Part shown: positions 12,445 through 25,259 of the stretch, piece after piece | Numbering within the stretch: position 1 is the stretch's first letter | How the letters are laid out: the number at the start of each line of letters is the position of its first letter | Assembly: GCA_022749755.1 (NCBI GenBank) | Contig: CM040452.1 | Location: forward strand, 7,086,350 to 7,150,349 | From: Azadirachta indica | Taxonomy: Eukaryota > Streptophyta > Magnoliopsida > Sapindales > Meliaceae | Reading direction: 5' to 3' | Length of the DNA stretch: 64,000 nucleotides | The notes under the pieces: generated by a model | The model's input: only the letters and a program-made list of their open reading frames with translations | Database searches by the model: none | What the model was told of the DNA's origin: nothing | Made by a program: the position numbers and the translations under genes

Positions 12445-12770
12445 GCATAAAACTTATACAAATGCTTCCATTTACTGCAAGAATGCAACAATATTTTTAG
12501 TTTGTTGCAACATATTGTCTCTGTTGCCTATGCCAATGTTACAAAGAAAGTCAGGCAGCATAATATTTACTTCTTGTTGAATCTGAATTATCTGATATCT
12601 AGATGGCATAAAACTTGTACAAAATGCTTCCATTTAGTTCTATTGCTTCCAACTATAGCCAATCAATGAAAGATTGCACAATATTTTCAGCTTGTCTCAG
12701 ATATTGTCTTTGTTGCGTATGCCAATCTCACGGACGAAGTCAGATGAACAACATTTAGTTGGTTGTTGGG
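12445..12770. repeat. Diverged tandem duplication, period about 161 bp
   Basis: The segment starting GCATAAAACTT at 12445 recurs at 12606 with shared blocks (AATGCTTCCATTTA, TGCACAATATTTT-like, TATTGTC.TTGTTGC.TATGCCAAT). It lies just beyond the MET1 stop, in the spacer between the convergent MET1 and Pumilio genes, so it may fall in the MET1 3' UTR. The rest of 12299-13392 shows no gene. Confidence 0.65.
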
Positions 12771-13392
12771 TTTGGTCTGTTGCATCATCACTTCATACTA
12801 TAAGAATTAAACAATAACATATACAGAAGGAGGAGAACGTAAAATTTTAGAGACATTAGCATAAATATAGCCCCAAATCGTGGCATTATATAAACATTAA
12901 ATGTACAAACCAAAAATTTGGCATTTCCATATTCTAAACAACTTTCAAGCCTTGAGCTTCAGTTAAAAACCTAACACCAACATTGATACAATTTCCATAA
13001 GCTCAAGAAATTTTACATCTTCACATTCTCTTATTTCTATGAAAAATGAAAAAATTTGCCGGTCAACATACACATGGATCCCCACGTTATGCAAAAATTT
13101 GTAGCAAGTGCGAAATCAAACTTGAATTGGAAAACAAGAAAGCCAAAATAGTACCTTTCATCCTTTCAGATGAGCTACTAAAAGGCATCCTTCACCATTT
13201 TTTTTCAGGTCTAAGCTTTCAAAACCCTGAAAATAGAGCTGAAATTGGAGCTTTGGAGCTTGTCTTTACCTGCTGCTTATTATAGAACTTACAGGATTCT
13301 TCTCAAACATCTACACCTAAGGATTGCATTGCCCCCACAAAAACGGAAATTCAAAAAGGGTAGCGGAGAATGTACAATGTCAAAAGAAAAGC

Positions 13393-13460
13393 ATTTGCTG
13401 CAATCGTACTTATGAATTATTTCTTCATTTGCCGCAATCGTACTTATGAATTATTTCTTC
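13393..13460. repeat. 34-bp tandem duplication over the Pumilio stop codon
   Basis: Bases 13393-13426 and 13427-13460 are identical except for one T/C difference. The upstream (higher-coordinate) copy contains the last Pumilio codons and its stop; the other copy is left in the 3' UTR. The protein end is therefore unaffected. Confidence 0.9.
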
Positions 13461-16400
13461 AAACTATTGCACGAGAGGACTTTCTTCCCGTATGGACTGG
13501 TCCGGAGGACAGGAACATGAGGTCTTATTGCATCCACCAATGCAGCATGAACAGCTCCCTGTTAACCGTGAAAACATAGCAAGATAGGCAGTCGAAAATC
13601 ATCTAATAGTTACCAAACTTCTGTTAAAATAGAGAGTTCAAATTATAGATGGAAAGAATAAGGAAACAAAAAGAATGGTGCATTGAACAATGAATTGACT
13701 CACCTTAGATTGCTGTAATGCTGCCTGGATGACATAATTTCCATAAGGATCTAGCATGACCTGATCAAGGTGGGCATTACTTATCAGTTCCCGGATTATA
13801 CGAGTGCGGCGCTCCTCACCTGCATATTTTATGCATTTTTCGACTACATTACTACTATATTTCTGCATGGACAAGTCCCCAAAATTACCCTCCAACTGCT
13901 CAAGAATGTCCATTGCTGCCCACGGGAGTCGAAGCTCAAACACAAATTGCACAACATAGTTCCTGCACAGATTTGAAGCTTAAAATGATGCCATTAAATG
14001 CATCTAGGGAATGATGGTTTCTAAATCATAGGCCACCATTTCAGCACACATAAAGAGCGAAAAAGGCTGAAAAGCATGAAGTTAATTGACGTATGAGTAA
14101 TATGTTTGAGAAATGAAAGAGGAAAAATGGGGTACCCAAATGGATCTTGTGAAAGGATTAGAGCATTTGAGGTGATCTCACTGACTAAACGGCATCTTTG
14201 CTCACCCTCAGAATGTGTAAGGCATTTTTGAAGCACACAACAACCATGGCGATCAGTTGCAAGCTCGACACAATTAGCAGTTGCAGCTTCAAAAAGGAAC
14301 TGTAGAAGAAAGCATTACTATTGTTTTTAACTTCTATGTGGTGTGCCGGATTCATAACAAACAGAATTGTTATCAGATTCATCAATGTGGAAGAACTGAG
14401 GAAATAGCAATGACAAATAAATGGAACTTGATGGTGTTAATGACATCATGCAAAATGAAATCAATCTGCTTTTCATAGAACTCAAGGGCAACGCAGAAGT
14501 TATTAGTATAGTCTATATATGAATACAAAAAGTTAAAGAAAAGATAACAATGCAACGAAAATAGAAATGAAATCAGAATTGATAAACAAGAGAAATCTTG
14601 AATCAAACAGATTACATCTCCCATGTGATACCCAAATCTGCCAACTTGTCAAACAAGAGTAAACAAATATCTTAGAAACGAGAAGATAGGATTAAAATTC
14701 TACATTAACGATATTCAAATCTTGTTAAAAGTATGCATCAAATCAGAGTACAGATCAGCAAATGTTTTTACTTGTTTCATTGGTGACTGCGGGTTTAGAT
14801 TTTTAAAGAGTTAGAAGTTATCAACCATTGACTAACAAGAATAGCTACCATTCATGGATATTCAATGGAACATGGTATGAAATTATAAGTATAATTCCTA
14901 ACAAATAACTTCTTGTCCTAGTACTCATCCAGATACAAGCAAACTCAAATGAACAAAATGTCAAATGATTAGATAATTTACCTTGCTGTATTCAGGTAAC
15001 AAATACAGTAAGCAGCGCTGAGCAACATGATTGCCATTCATATTCTTTATCAAAGTCACTATACCAGGTTTCAGCGAGGAAACAACCAAGGAAAACTGCT
15101 CTGGACTCTTAAGAGTTTCAATAACCTTTTGAACAGCCCGAGTCCTGTGTTTGAAGAAATAAAAATAAGTGAATCGTATCAAATGAAAAGAAAAATAGCA
15201 GACATGCACACACAACATTAAACCAGACAATGCAGAGATTAAAAATAAAAAAAGGGACGGAAGGAGCAACCCATGCATGTCACACGAAATTCTAACGAGA
15301 TCTCCAGGTTTTCTGGTGATGGCATGAAGTATTTGCATTTTCTGATTCTCATTACACACTTCAAGCAGCTTCTGGACCAAGTAATTTCCGAAAGGGTCAG
15401 TCATGAGCTCAACAATATGATCAATGATCTCAACAAAAATCTTTTCAATATCTTCTAAGGTTCCCTCAGAAATTTTTCTTTGTAAGAAGCGGCAACCATG
15501 TTGGTCCTTGGCCATGAGATATATTCTACCAGCGACTTCATCCACAGAATTGTACTTCTGAGGTTGTGGCCTCAGATTATTATTTTTGAAGTCTGCCGCC
15601 TCAGGGGACATAGACCACTGGTTCAAACCATCTAGCGGAAAGCATCCATCATTTGGAGTGGATAAGCTAAGGCAGACATGACCATTTGATAAAAGTTTTT
15701 CACTGTGATTTATGTGATTCAATGATTCATTTCCTCCAACAGTTCCAAATTTGACAGCTTTCAGAGTGTTCAACCCTTGTGATCTTGTTAGAATCTTCTC
15801 AGGAAAACTCTGTTTTCCCACTTTCCCCAGAACATGCATAGAATTATAATCTGCAGACGAAAATGCAGAATTCAGTTGGTTCAAACCCCTTGGAACTGCA
15901 TAAGCCTCCCAGAATTGTTCTTGATTAGATTGTTCAAGTCTGTTTGGCATCTCAAAACACGGTTGTCTCATGGTACGACCCATTATCTTAGTTGGAATAT
16001 TTCCATTTGGTTGAATAGGATGCTGAGCTTCCATTCGCTGATTATGAAGCTGCTGCAGATACAGATACTGCTGATGCGTCCTATGATATTGTTCCTGTTC
16101 AATATTTCTCCAGCTGATGTGAGGCTGGTTTAAATGCTGTGAATGCAAGTATGGAAAGGAAGACTGTGTGTCTGCAAAGTATTGCTGCTGATCAGAAATA
16201 ACAGGAAACTCCACACCTGGAACAGGCACATTAGACAGGAACTGGAAACCTTGCACCCCGTGAGCATGCGGCAAGGCAGCAGAGAAATTTTCGACCCGCT
16301 GACAATATCCAACATGCAGCTTCTTGAGTTCTTGAACATCAAGATTTACCATATTTGAACTTTCTTGTCTAACTTTTGCCAGGTCAAATTCACCAAAACT

Positions 16401-16895
16401 GCCTGGTACATTGTTTGTTGGTTGGATAGACGAAGCAACCATCAGCTGTGAGTCCACATTAGAAACTGGTTCGTTTAAGTTGTTTGTGTATTGGCAATCC
16501 AATAAAACAGCACGATGATTTGGCGAGGATTTAGAATTCACCCAAGGACTTGGGGTTTCAATTGTCATCCCACCATTGAATCTCAATTCTGCAAATGCTG
16601 ATGTCAAGGACTGATCATCAGGAAATTTTGTCTCCTCTTGTTGAATCCTCTTGATTGGTGACTGCTGAGAATTTTTGACCAATATTTTTCCCGCATCTAA
16701 ACTTCCATTGTTTTTGAGCTTTTCAGTCAAAGGTCCTTTGCTGGAATTGACCGTGATGGGAGACAAGCAATAATTTGAAGACACTCGTTTGGGTCCAGAA
16801 TCCTCGGAATGTGTATTCCCTGAAGTAGCATTAGGTATCTCACCAAGAAGTTTTTCAAATTCATCAACCACGAGCTCAGTTCTCTGGTCTTCCAT
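13451..16895 (-). CDS. Pumilio-family RNA-binding protein (APUM7/8/12 type)
   Basis: Five coding exons on the minus strand (16895-15271, 15144-14982, 14299-14136, 13962-13704, 13558-13451) give 772 aa. The first 450 residues are low-complexity, rich in Asn/Gln/Ser/His, as in plant Pumilios. The C-terminal PUF domain has eight repeats with readable base-contact triplets: GCRFLQ, GNYLVQ, GTRAVQ, GNHVAQ, GCCVLQ, GNYVVQ, SSNVVE, GNYVIQ. NYQ, SNE and NYQ in repeats 8, 7 and 6 predict binding to a UGU core, so targets are probably mRNA 3' UTRs with UGUA-type sites, leading to repression or decay. It acts in the cytoplasm. It resembles the APUM7/8/12 group; I cannot say which. The C-terminus (SPYGKKVLSCNSLKK) is complete. 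Confidence 0.93.
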
Positions 16896-17990
16896 TTTGT
16901 AAATTACAAATTGTTCTTAGAATTCCTTTCGGCCAAACAGAGCAAAAACTCTACCAGACAATGCAGATCCACTGAAAAACCCTTCAATGCAATAAAATTG
17001 TATGTCAAAAAGCCATTCTTAAAGTAAACATTTGACAACCATAGAACTGAATCCCCGCATACCCACAACCAGATTTAGTTTCTGAACATTATACACCAAC
17101 TTACATAAGAATTGCAACCCACATTATGAAATTGCAAACACAGATTGGACATTTACACATTCCAGTGGATACCAATGAAACAATGAATTTCGTGACCAAA
17201 TAAGATAACTTCCCTTTTATTTTTGAACTAATGTGGCTACAATCACAATCTCCGAGGTCAAAATCTAATTTAAAAGTACCAAAAAAAAAAAAAGAACGGA
17301 ACAACAAGAATAATCATTTCTACAACTAAAATAGTCATCCGAGCATCAGCAAACAGTAGAAGATTCTACACTAGAAAATCAATAAAAGTTACAAAATCAG
17401 TTCATCAACGGTGACCATAAAACGGTTCAAAATCAGTAATCATCGTCATCAGAAGAGATATGTACAAGAATTCAGAACAAACAAATCAGATTCATATAAA
17501 CAATCCCAAAACAAATAAAAAACCCAAAAATTCAATCTTTCCATCAAAGGAACCCAAACCCAGAAAACTCTGATCATCAAAATCAATAAAAATTCAATCT
17601 TGACGACAAAGAATGAATCAAAAGCCAAAAGGAAACGAACCGATTAAGACAAACAATCAAAAATCACAATGTAGAAGAAAACAAGAGCCGATCATCATGA
17701 TGATGATCATCATCATCATCAAACACTCACCAGCACCAGCATTAGAGAAACAATGGAGCCATTTCCACACTGAAAACCACACAACAAAAAGAAACAGACC
17801 TATAATCTATATAATCCAAAATACCCCACACAGAATTCTTGTGCTTTCTCTTGTGTGTGTGTGTGTGTGTGTGATTTAGATAGAACACAAAGAGAGTGAT
17901 GTGTTGGTAAGGTTAAAAGAGTGAGGCGGCGTCAAGAAGAAGAAGAAGAACAAGGTTTTGAAAGTAAAAACTCAAAGAGAGAGAGAAATT
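16896..17990 (-). other. Pumilio 5' UTR with probable leader intron and promoter
   Basis: On the minus strand a good donor (CTG|GTGAGTG) ends a non-coding exon at about 17731, and a pyrimidine-rich acceptor (TTTTTCAG|TGG) lies near 16972, so a leader intron of roughly 750 bp is likely. A (GT/CA) tract at about 17855-17873 lies just upstream. The open frames here are not convincing. Confidence 0.5.
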
Positions 17991-19948
17991 ATGCCTATGT
18001 TAATGAAATTTGGCGAAGACCAAAACCAAACACAACTACAACAACAAAACTCACCAACTACAATACGAGATTTGGCAATTAACTAGCTCACTTCCATGAT
18101 AAAACCATGCATATATGTTTCATATGCATGCAATGTCATGTAATATATATATATATATATATATATCCATATTATAAATAATCCATTATTTATTTATTTA
18201 TTTATTTTATTTTCCTTCACTTCCCTTTCTTTTCCGTCTCTCTTTCTCTTTATCTTCACTTAACTTTCTTGCTTTCTTCTTCTCTTTGCTTTGCTTTGGT
18301 ACGTTTGCTATGGTTTGTATGTGTAATCAACTTTTCCTTTTATTTTAATGATATATTCTACCTTATTATTATATTCATTCTTTTATTGACTACCTTATTT
18401 GTATTATCTATATTTTTTTTATTATTCCCACTCACACTCATACTAACACCGTTATTCTTTTTGCTACTTCTACACTTTACTTTCTTTCCTTACGTATTCT
18501 AAATTTCATTTCATTTGATTCCAAAATAAATATAATAATAAAATATCATATCATTTTCTTGACATGATTTTTTAAAATAATATTTTTCCCCTTCGTGCTC
18601 TTCTAAAAGTTGAGAGTATAATATTCATTAAAATAATTAAAAATTTTTAATCAAAATTGTGAGAATTTTTTTTTACTTAAATTATATTTATTTGATGATA
18701 TATTCTTTATAGGTACTCTCATGATACTAATATTATTTAATTTATTATTAATGAATTTCTAATTTTAATTAAAATGTGAAGTATAATTCAACTACTTAAA
18801 TTGTTAGTTTAAAAATCTTGTTCGTCTAAATTATGACATCAATTTTATTAAAATCCAATTGCTCGCAATATATAATAATTAAAGTGAACGAAACAATATC
18901 AACCCCAAAAAATGAAAAGCCAAAAATAATTAATGCAATAAAGTCATTTTATTTTAGAACCTAATAGTTTTGTTTTGTTTTTGTTTTGGCGTGAGAGAGA
19001 AGTTTGGAAATGTGAAAAAAACATGGGGGTTGCCCAAATCAAAACTAAATTTAATAATGTATGAAATGAAACTGTTGGAACGGCTGGTTGGGAAGATGTT
19101 TTGGATCATTATTATTGTTATTAAGTGTTGTAATGAGAATTAATTAATTACATTTAAACAATATTTTAAATATTATTAAATGATTTGATGTATCTTTTTT
19201 CATTTAATATTTTACAAGTTCTTGTAATGTAATATATTTTTATATAATATAATTATTCTTTCTTTTCTTGGACATTGTCCAAGAGTGGAAGGTCAGACTA
19301 TTTTTATTATCGCCTTTGTGAGAAAAAAAAAATTAATTAAACTTTATTCGATTTTAGTTGGCTTGATTTTGGAAATTGCTCACATTAAAAATAAGAAAAA
19401 TAAATATTTTAGTCTATAATTATATGTTAAAAAAAAAAGATATAAGATAAAATTTAATGAAGCTTTTATAATGTTTCACTAAATAACACAGGTTTATATA
19501 CATTTTAGTCTACCCTATTTATGATTAAACTAAACCTCAAAGAATACGATTAAAAATTTGCAATATTTTGGTAAAATGAAACGAAAATTTTGAATTGGAA
19601 TTGTGAGTTAATATAATAATAAACATAAAATAGGTTTGATATTATATGGGGGGTCTAAAATTGAATTAGCAAAAAATAATCAATAATTGTGAGTAACTGC
19701 AATGCAAATAAAATATAAAGTCGTAGCAGGCCAGGAGTCGCATTGAATTGAATTGAATTGAATTGAATCGAACTGAACGGACGGCGTGGAATTCTGCTGC
19801 TGTTCTTTTGCTTCATTTCTTTAGGTGGGGCGATAGCGTGGTAAGAAAGAGTGGGGCCCTACCTTTAAATACTATTATTAAGGTTTTCCTTCAGCCTACA
19901 TTTTGCAGTCAAATTTATTTATTTATTTTATTATGTTTTTCCAATAAA

Positions 19949-20003
<55 letters not shown>

Positions 20004-21020
20004 GTGTTATATGGAAAGTTTATTTTCAATCTAAAGTGAAAATATCTGATTATTTCTCAAGTTAACTTAGGATTATAGATCATAATTTTATAAGCTAGCT
20101 TAGTTTAAGCCAAATATTAAATATTTTTAGAGGAGTATATATATATATATATATTACCCACAATTCCTTCTCCACCAAGGAAAACACCAAGTGTGAACAG
20201 AATTTAAAACTTATGGTCCTCTTCTAACCCAATTTGGTATTCCCCTTTAAGGTTGTTGTTGACAACCAACAACTTGACACTGAAAAATATTATCACAATA
20301 GAAGAAAGTTTGAATCAATCATTCAGTGCAAACTCTCGCATTTTTCCACCACCAACAAATAAAAAAACAAGGATCTTACGACACCAGAAGAAGATTTCTA
20401 TGGTCCCAAACAGAGTGTTATGCCCTTATATTCATGCACCTCCTAGGGTAAAATGATAAGGCATCATGATCATCATCATCATCATCAAAGTATTATCATT
20501 GGTTTTGTCACACTGGATTCCAAATAGTACATAAATCAGGTTTTGGAATAATAATAATAATAATACCCATCTGTTTCATCATCTCATGCACATAAATCAG
20601 GAGAGGAGAAAGTCTCAGCAGTCAATGTAACATGCAAAGCAAAATCAGTTTTCCAAAAGCATTTTTCTCAGTATGAGTCACGCAATTTCCTATGAAGCAG
20701 GCAGGAAAGCGTTACCACCCACAAGGAAAAACATAAGCATATCAGAATTTGGTCAAAAGTTGACGAGACTGAGCAAGATAAAATTTCTTTCACTCAAACA
20801 AGGTTCAAAATCATTGCAATTTTACAGTAAAATCGCTAGTCAAATGTGCACCGTACTCCGGAGGTTATTCTCACCGGAGAATCCATAATTCCAATGATAC
20901 TAATAATTTATGAATTTACAGGAAGAAAAAGATCTCATTGCCATCAACCTAACGAATTGCTGCTACCTGCTACCGTGAATTCTGGACCTTTATTTGTTGG
21001 CCACTTTTCCATTATCCTTA
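17991..21020. other. Intergenic spacer with microsatellites
   Basis: Between the Pumilio promoter and the 3' end of the chaperonin gene I see no real gene. Contents: (AT)n at 18142-18166, a GAATT pentamer run at about 19741-19767, (ATT)n at about 19949-20002, (TA)n at 20136-20155, a CAT run near 20470. The last few hundred bases probably include the chaperonin 3' UTR. Confidence 0.55.
19949..20002. repeat. (ATT)18 microsatellite
   Basis: An uninterrupted ATT run of about 54 bases. An open frame across it reads as polytyrosine and is an artefact of the repeat. Confidence 0.95.
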
Positions 21021-21026
21021 ACTAGC

Positions 21027-24000
21027 TTAGTATCCATATCCTGACAAAACATCAGTAAACATGTTAGGAAACAAATATATGTTTGACGGATGTGTATGCA
21101 TGGCAGAATAAAGGCAGAACTGCATTACAAACCTGAATTGTCCATTGGGTTACCAGCAGGGACAGCAGGTTCAGGCTCCTTGATCTCAACCACCACGCAG
21201 TCAGACATCAAGAAGGTTTTTGCAACTGAAGAAGCATGCTCCAGGCAACATCTCACCACCTGAATCAAGAAAAGTTACAAATTCCTCAGTAGGGAAGATG
21301 TCTACAAGTTCCTTGCACAAGTTTCTTTGATTTCCAACAAACACTACTCTTAGCAAGTAACTACAAACAGTTTTTGTAATTATGTAGCAAAACTATAGCT
21401 CAACACAGCAACTTACCTTGGTTGGATCAATAATTCCTGCAGTCATTAGATCTTCATATTTTCCAGTTGCAGCATTGTATCCATATCTAGCATTGTCGCT
21501 AGACAGCACCTGTAAAAGGATATTAATTTTCATCATGAATACAAAAACCGAGAGAGGACACATCAGAGCAAATCTCATAAGAGTAATGAAAAGAAAAGAA
21601 AAAAACTGTATACCTTCTCGCTGACCACACTTCCATTAACACCAGCATTTTTGGCAATTAATTTTAGCGGGTAACTGAGAGCTCTTTTAACGATATCTGC
21701 TCCAACCTGCAATTTTATCATGAAGCCAGAAGCAATAATCAACTTGTATGCATTTCAACAAAATCCTGTCAAAGATTGAATCTATCATAATACATTACCT
21801 TTTCTTCATCATTATCAAGGGATTCCTTAATAGCATCCACCTTTGATGAAAGTCTCAACAGGGTGCATCCACCACCAACTACAATACCTTCCTCAACAGC
21901 TGCCTGATAATCAAATGAGTTTTTACTATTTAATAATCGTTTCCTTGTAGAAGCAATCCCACACAAGGAAATAACAACATTTCGTGCAGTGGCACTGGTA
22001 TCATACCTTTGTTGCATTAAGAGCATCTTCAACTCTCAATTTTTTTTCTTTGAGCTCTGTTTCAGTTTGAGCCCCAACCTTGGAAGTTCAAAGCATATCA
22101 ATCAATATACAAAATGCATGCAACACAATCCCATAAATCACATTTTCGCTTAAGGTAACTGAAAATCTACCTGGATCACCGCAACACCACCAGACAGTTT
22201 TGCAATTCGTTCATTCAATTTCTCCCTCTCATAGTCTTGCTCTGCACTCTGCAAGGACAAATGTTTAATTTTAGCACAGACTTTCCACCAACAAAATAAT
22301 AGGAACATCCACAGTAGCAAACAATATGGCGTGTAGAGAGAATCACCTCAATAAGATTTTTGATTTGTGCAACTCGTTTGTTCACTGCTTCCTGGGTGCT
22401 TCCATCACCAACAATGGTGGTAGTATCCTTTGTGAGCACAATCTTAGAAGCAGTACCTAGAACCTCCTTGCCTACTTTGTCCAAGGCAAGCCCCACCTCA
22501 TCTCTAATTACAGTACCTGTCACCAAAAGACAAAGACCTCACCTACAAAGATTATTATAGTAACCTAAATTTACTTTAGAAAGCACGCTCATATTCCACA
22601 AATTCGAAGTAGGTAATTTTAGGATACTCAAGCAAAAATCAGAAAATAAATTGCATTTATAGAAAAAGAAATATAATCTCTGCTTACCTCCGGTCAGAAT
22701 AGCAATGTCATCAAGGTATTGGCTCTTGCGCTCCCCAAAACCAGGAGCTTTCAGAGCGGCAATCTTCAATGCACCTCTCAATTTGTTCACCACAAGAGTT
22801 GCTAAAGCTTCCTGCTCAATATCTTCTGCAATGATCACAATGGGGTATCCACTTCGAATTGCATCTTCCAAAATGTTGATAAGATCTCTAGCATTTGTTA
22901 TTTTCTTATCGACAAGAAGCAGCTGCAACCAAAATACACACAGCAGAATATTAAATTATAGAAGATCAAACAAAAAGACCAATGTTTACGCATATGCTTG
23001 TGTCAGAATGCATCTAAAAAGTTATAGTAGATTTCATACCTTGCAGTTCTCATATTCAACTGCCATTTTCTCACTGTCCGTCACAAAGTAAGGAGAAATG
23101 TAACCACGATCAAATTGCATTCCTTCAACAACATAGAGGAAATTCTCGGCACTTTTTCCCTCCTCAAGAGTCACCACACCCTTGCGGCCCACTTTACTCA
23201 TGGCCTCTGCAATCATATTCCCAACTTCATAGTTGTTGCCTGCACTAACTGCTGCTACATCTGCAAGTTCACTGTCTTCAACCTGTAATATCACAATTTC
23301 CCATTAAATTCCTTAAACATAAAACTTAATGAATACATCCTAAAGAATGGTACAATGGTGCTAGAAAACCGCGTTCAACAACTATTTGCATGACCTCTTT
23401 CGACATATTTTTGAGCTCGGATACTAGAGCCTTAGTTGTCTTCTCAATGCCCCTTGTAATTAGAACAGGGTTTGCGCCAGCTGCCACCACCTGGATCAAT
23501 AAAGTTATTAATTAACAAAGATCAACAATATCCAAAATTATCATATTCAACTGACCAGCAAAACAATCAAATAACCATTACGGTGTACCAACCTTAACAC
23601 CTTCAGCAATAAGCCCTTGGGCAAGAACAACAGATGTTGTTGTACCGTCACCAGCCAAGTCATTAGTCTTCGCAGCTGCTTGTCTCACTAATTTAGCACC
23701 AATGTTCTCAACTGGATCCTCCAACTCAACCTGGAGAATAATGGTAGAAAAAGAATTGATTTCACAAAAAAAAATGAGTAGAACTAGAGGACGAGGAGAA
23801 AACCAAAAGAATTGAAAATGAAAATCAAGTTTCAATATCTCTCAGAGTGTGCCAAGGATAACAAACTTACAATATCGTTTATCAAATTTATAAATTCTAA
23901 AATCCATTCTCAGCTTCAAGCTTAATAAAATATTATAAAAAAGTAAGCATTAAAGCATACCTCTTTGGCAACAGTCACACCATCATTAACAATTTTCGGG

Positions 24001-24421
24001 GCACCATACTTGCTCTCCAAAACAACATTCCTGCCCTTGGGGCCAAGGGTAACCCCAACTAGATCTGCAAGCTTGTTCACACCATTCTAGAACAAGGAAA
24101 CCAAATGTTCTAAGACATAGAAAACTAAATAAAGACAGAGTTGCAATGGAACGATAATCAAAGTATCACGAGTGTATTAGCACAGAGACTAACTTGAAGT
24201 TTCTTTATAGCATATCCATCCTTGTTGAAATGCAAATCCTTTGCAGCATAAATCTTTGGTGTGCGGGTCCTCTGTAGAGCTATACCCTGTCTCCGGCCGA
24301 ATGCGCCGGTAGAAATTGATGCAAATGATGACAACTTATTAGAAGAAGATGCAAGTTTCTTATCGTTCAGAGGAGCAACCATAGAGCCAATTGAAGACAT
24401 GGCAGTGAAAGTGGACGCCAT
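21027..24421 (-). CDS. CPN60B: Plastid chaperonin 60 subunit beta
   Basis: Fourteen coding exons: 24421-24194, 24086-23961, 23730-23593, 23490-23395, 23282-23040, 22922-22688, 22516-22347, 22248-22171, 22078-22007, 21903-21799, 21706-21614, 21509-21417, 21259-21133, 21040-21027, giving 605 aa. The start [13 protein letters not shown] is the known transit-peptide start, although an in-frame ATG lies 24 bases upstream. Group I chaperonin marks are present: [11 protein letters not shown], the ATP loop AGDGTTT, the catalytic Asp in [16 protein letters not shown], and GGGCTLLR. The C-terminus NSGYGY is typical of the plastid beta type. The protein forms the stromal Cpn60 complex that folds Rubisco large subunit and other proteins with Cpn20/Cpn10. 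All phases close. Confidence 0.97.
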
Positions 24422-24435
24422 TAATTCGTTTAAAG

Positions 24436-25140
24436 CTGCCAACATTCAGTAAAGTAACCTCAGCTCAACAATGTCAAAACAATAACCCATACTCAAAATA
24501 AATGATTCAGTATCATTATAAAAACAGCATGTGAAAAATCTCTCTTCTGGTTATAGTATTGTAGTATTAAGGAGAAGCAAAATCACTCTCATAAAAAACG
24601 GCTCCAGTCTTAATTCTATACCACAAGAGCATAATCTTATTTCTGCTACAATAGCCAAAGAGACTGGAAACTAAACAGGTGATAGAAAGTAATTCTCTAC
24701 AAACATCATAAATGTTCAGCTAAGACAAACATTTTCCTTGATTAAAAGGGCAAAATCTTCTGAGTCTACCAATCCAATGAAGCAAATTGATAAATTACAA
24801 TCAAGCTAAAACAAATCCGTACAATCATTATCTTCACTATCCACCCAATAAAAGCCCAAGTAAACCAAATCACAAAATATACACGCAAAAAATAAAAAAA
24901 GCACACATATACATACACATGCATAGAAGAAAACACGTGAACAGATTTAGCGACCAGAATTAAAAACGACAACTTTCAAATATACCCCAATACCCCTCTC
25001 CCATTTCTAATTCAAGACCTCACTTTCTTCCACTTCCCCGCATTTCCCACCAAAACAAACAAAAAGAAAAGCACACAACACCTAACAAACAACTTCAAGA
25101 AAAGGATAAAGCCTGGAGGGGATTCCCAAAATTACTCACC
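24436..25140 (-). other. Probable 5' UTR intron of CPN60B
   Basis: On the minus strand a strong donor (AGG|GTGAGTAA) lies near 25140 and an acceptor (GTTGGCAG) near 24436, only 14 bases before the coding start. The open frames inside have no recognisable similarity. Leader introns often raise expression of housekeeping genes. Confidence 0.6.
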
Positions 25141-25170
25141 CTAAAAACGGCGGAGGTTGCTAGAGGAGGT

Positions 25171-25180
25171 TTTAGGGTTT
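25171..25180 (-). promoter_or_regulatory. Telo-box in CPN60B leader/promoter
   Basis: The minus strand reads AAACCCTAAA, the plant telo-box found near transcription starts of genes for translation and organelle biogenesis in growing tissue. It lies just before the leader intron donor. Confidence 0.5.
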
Positions 25181-25259
25181 AAAGGATGAGGAGAGAGCTG
25201 CCCAGTAGAGTAGAGTAGAAGTTGGTGGGTTTATCTCTTAGTTTCTCGACGGTAGTAGA

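Noticed and set aside
19763..20065. Frame with polytyrosine
   Set aside because: Produced by the ATT microsatellite.
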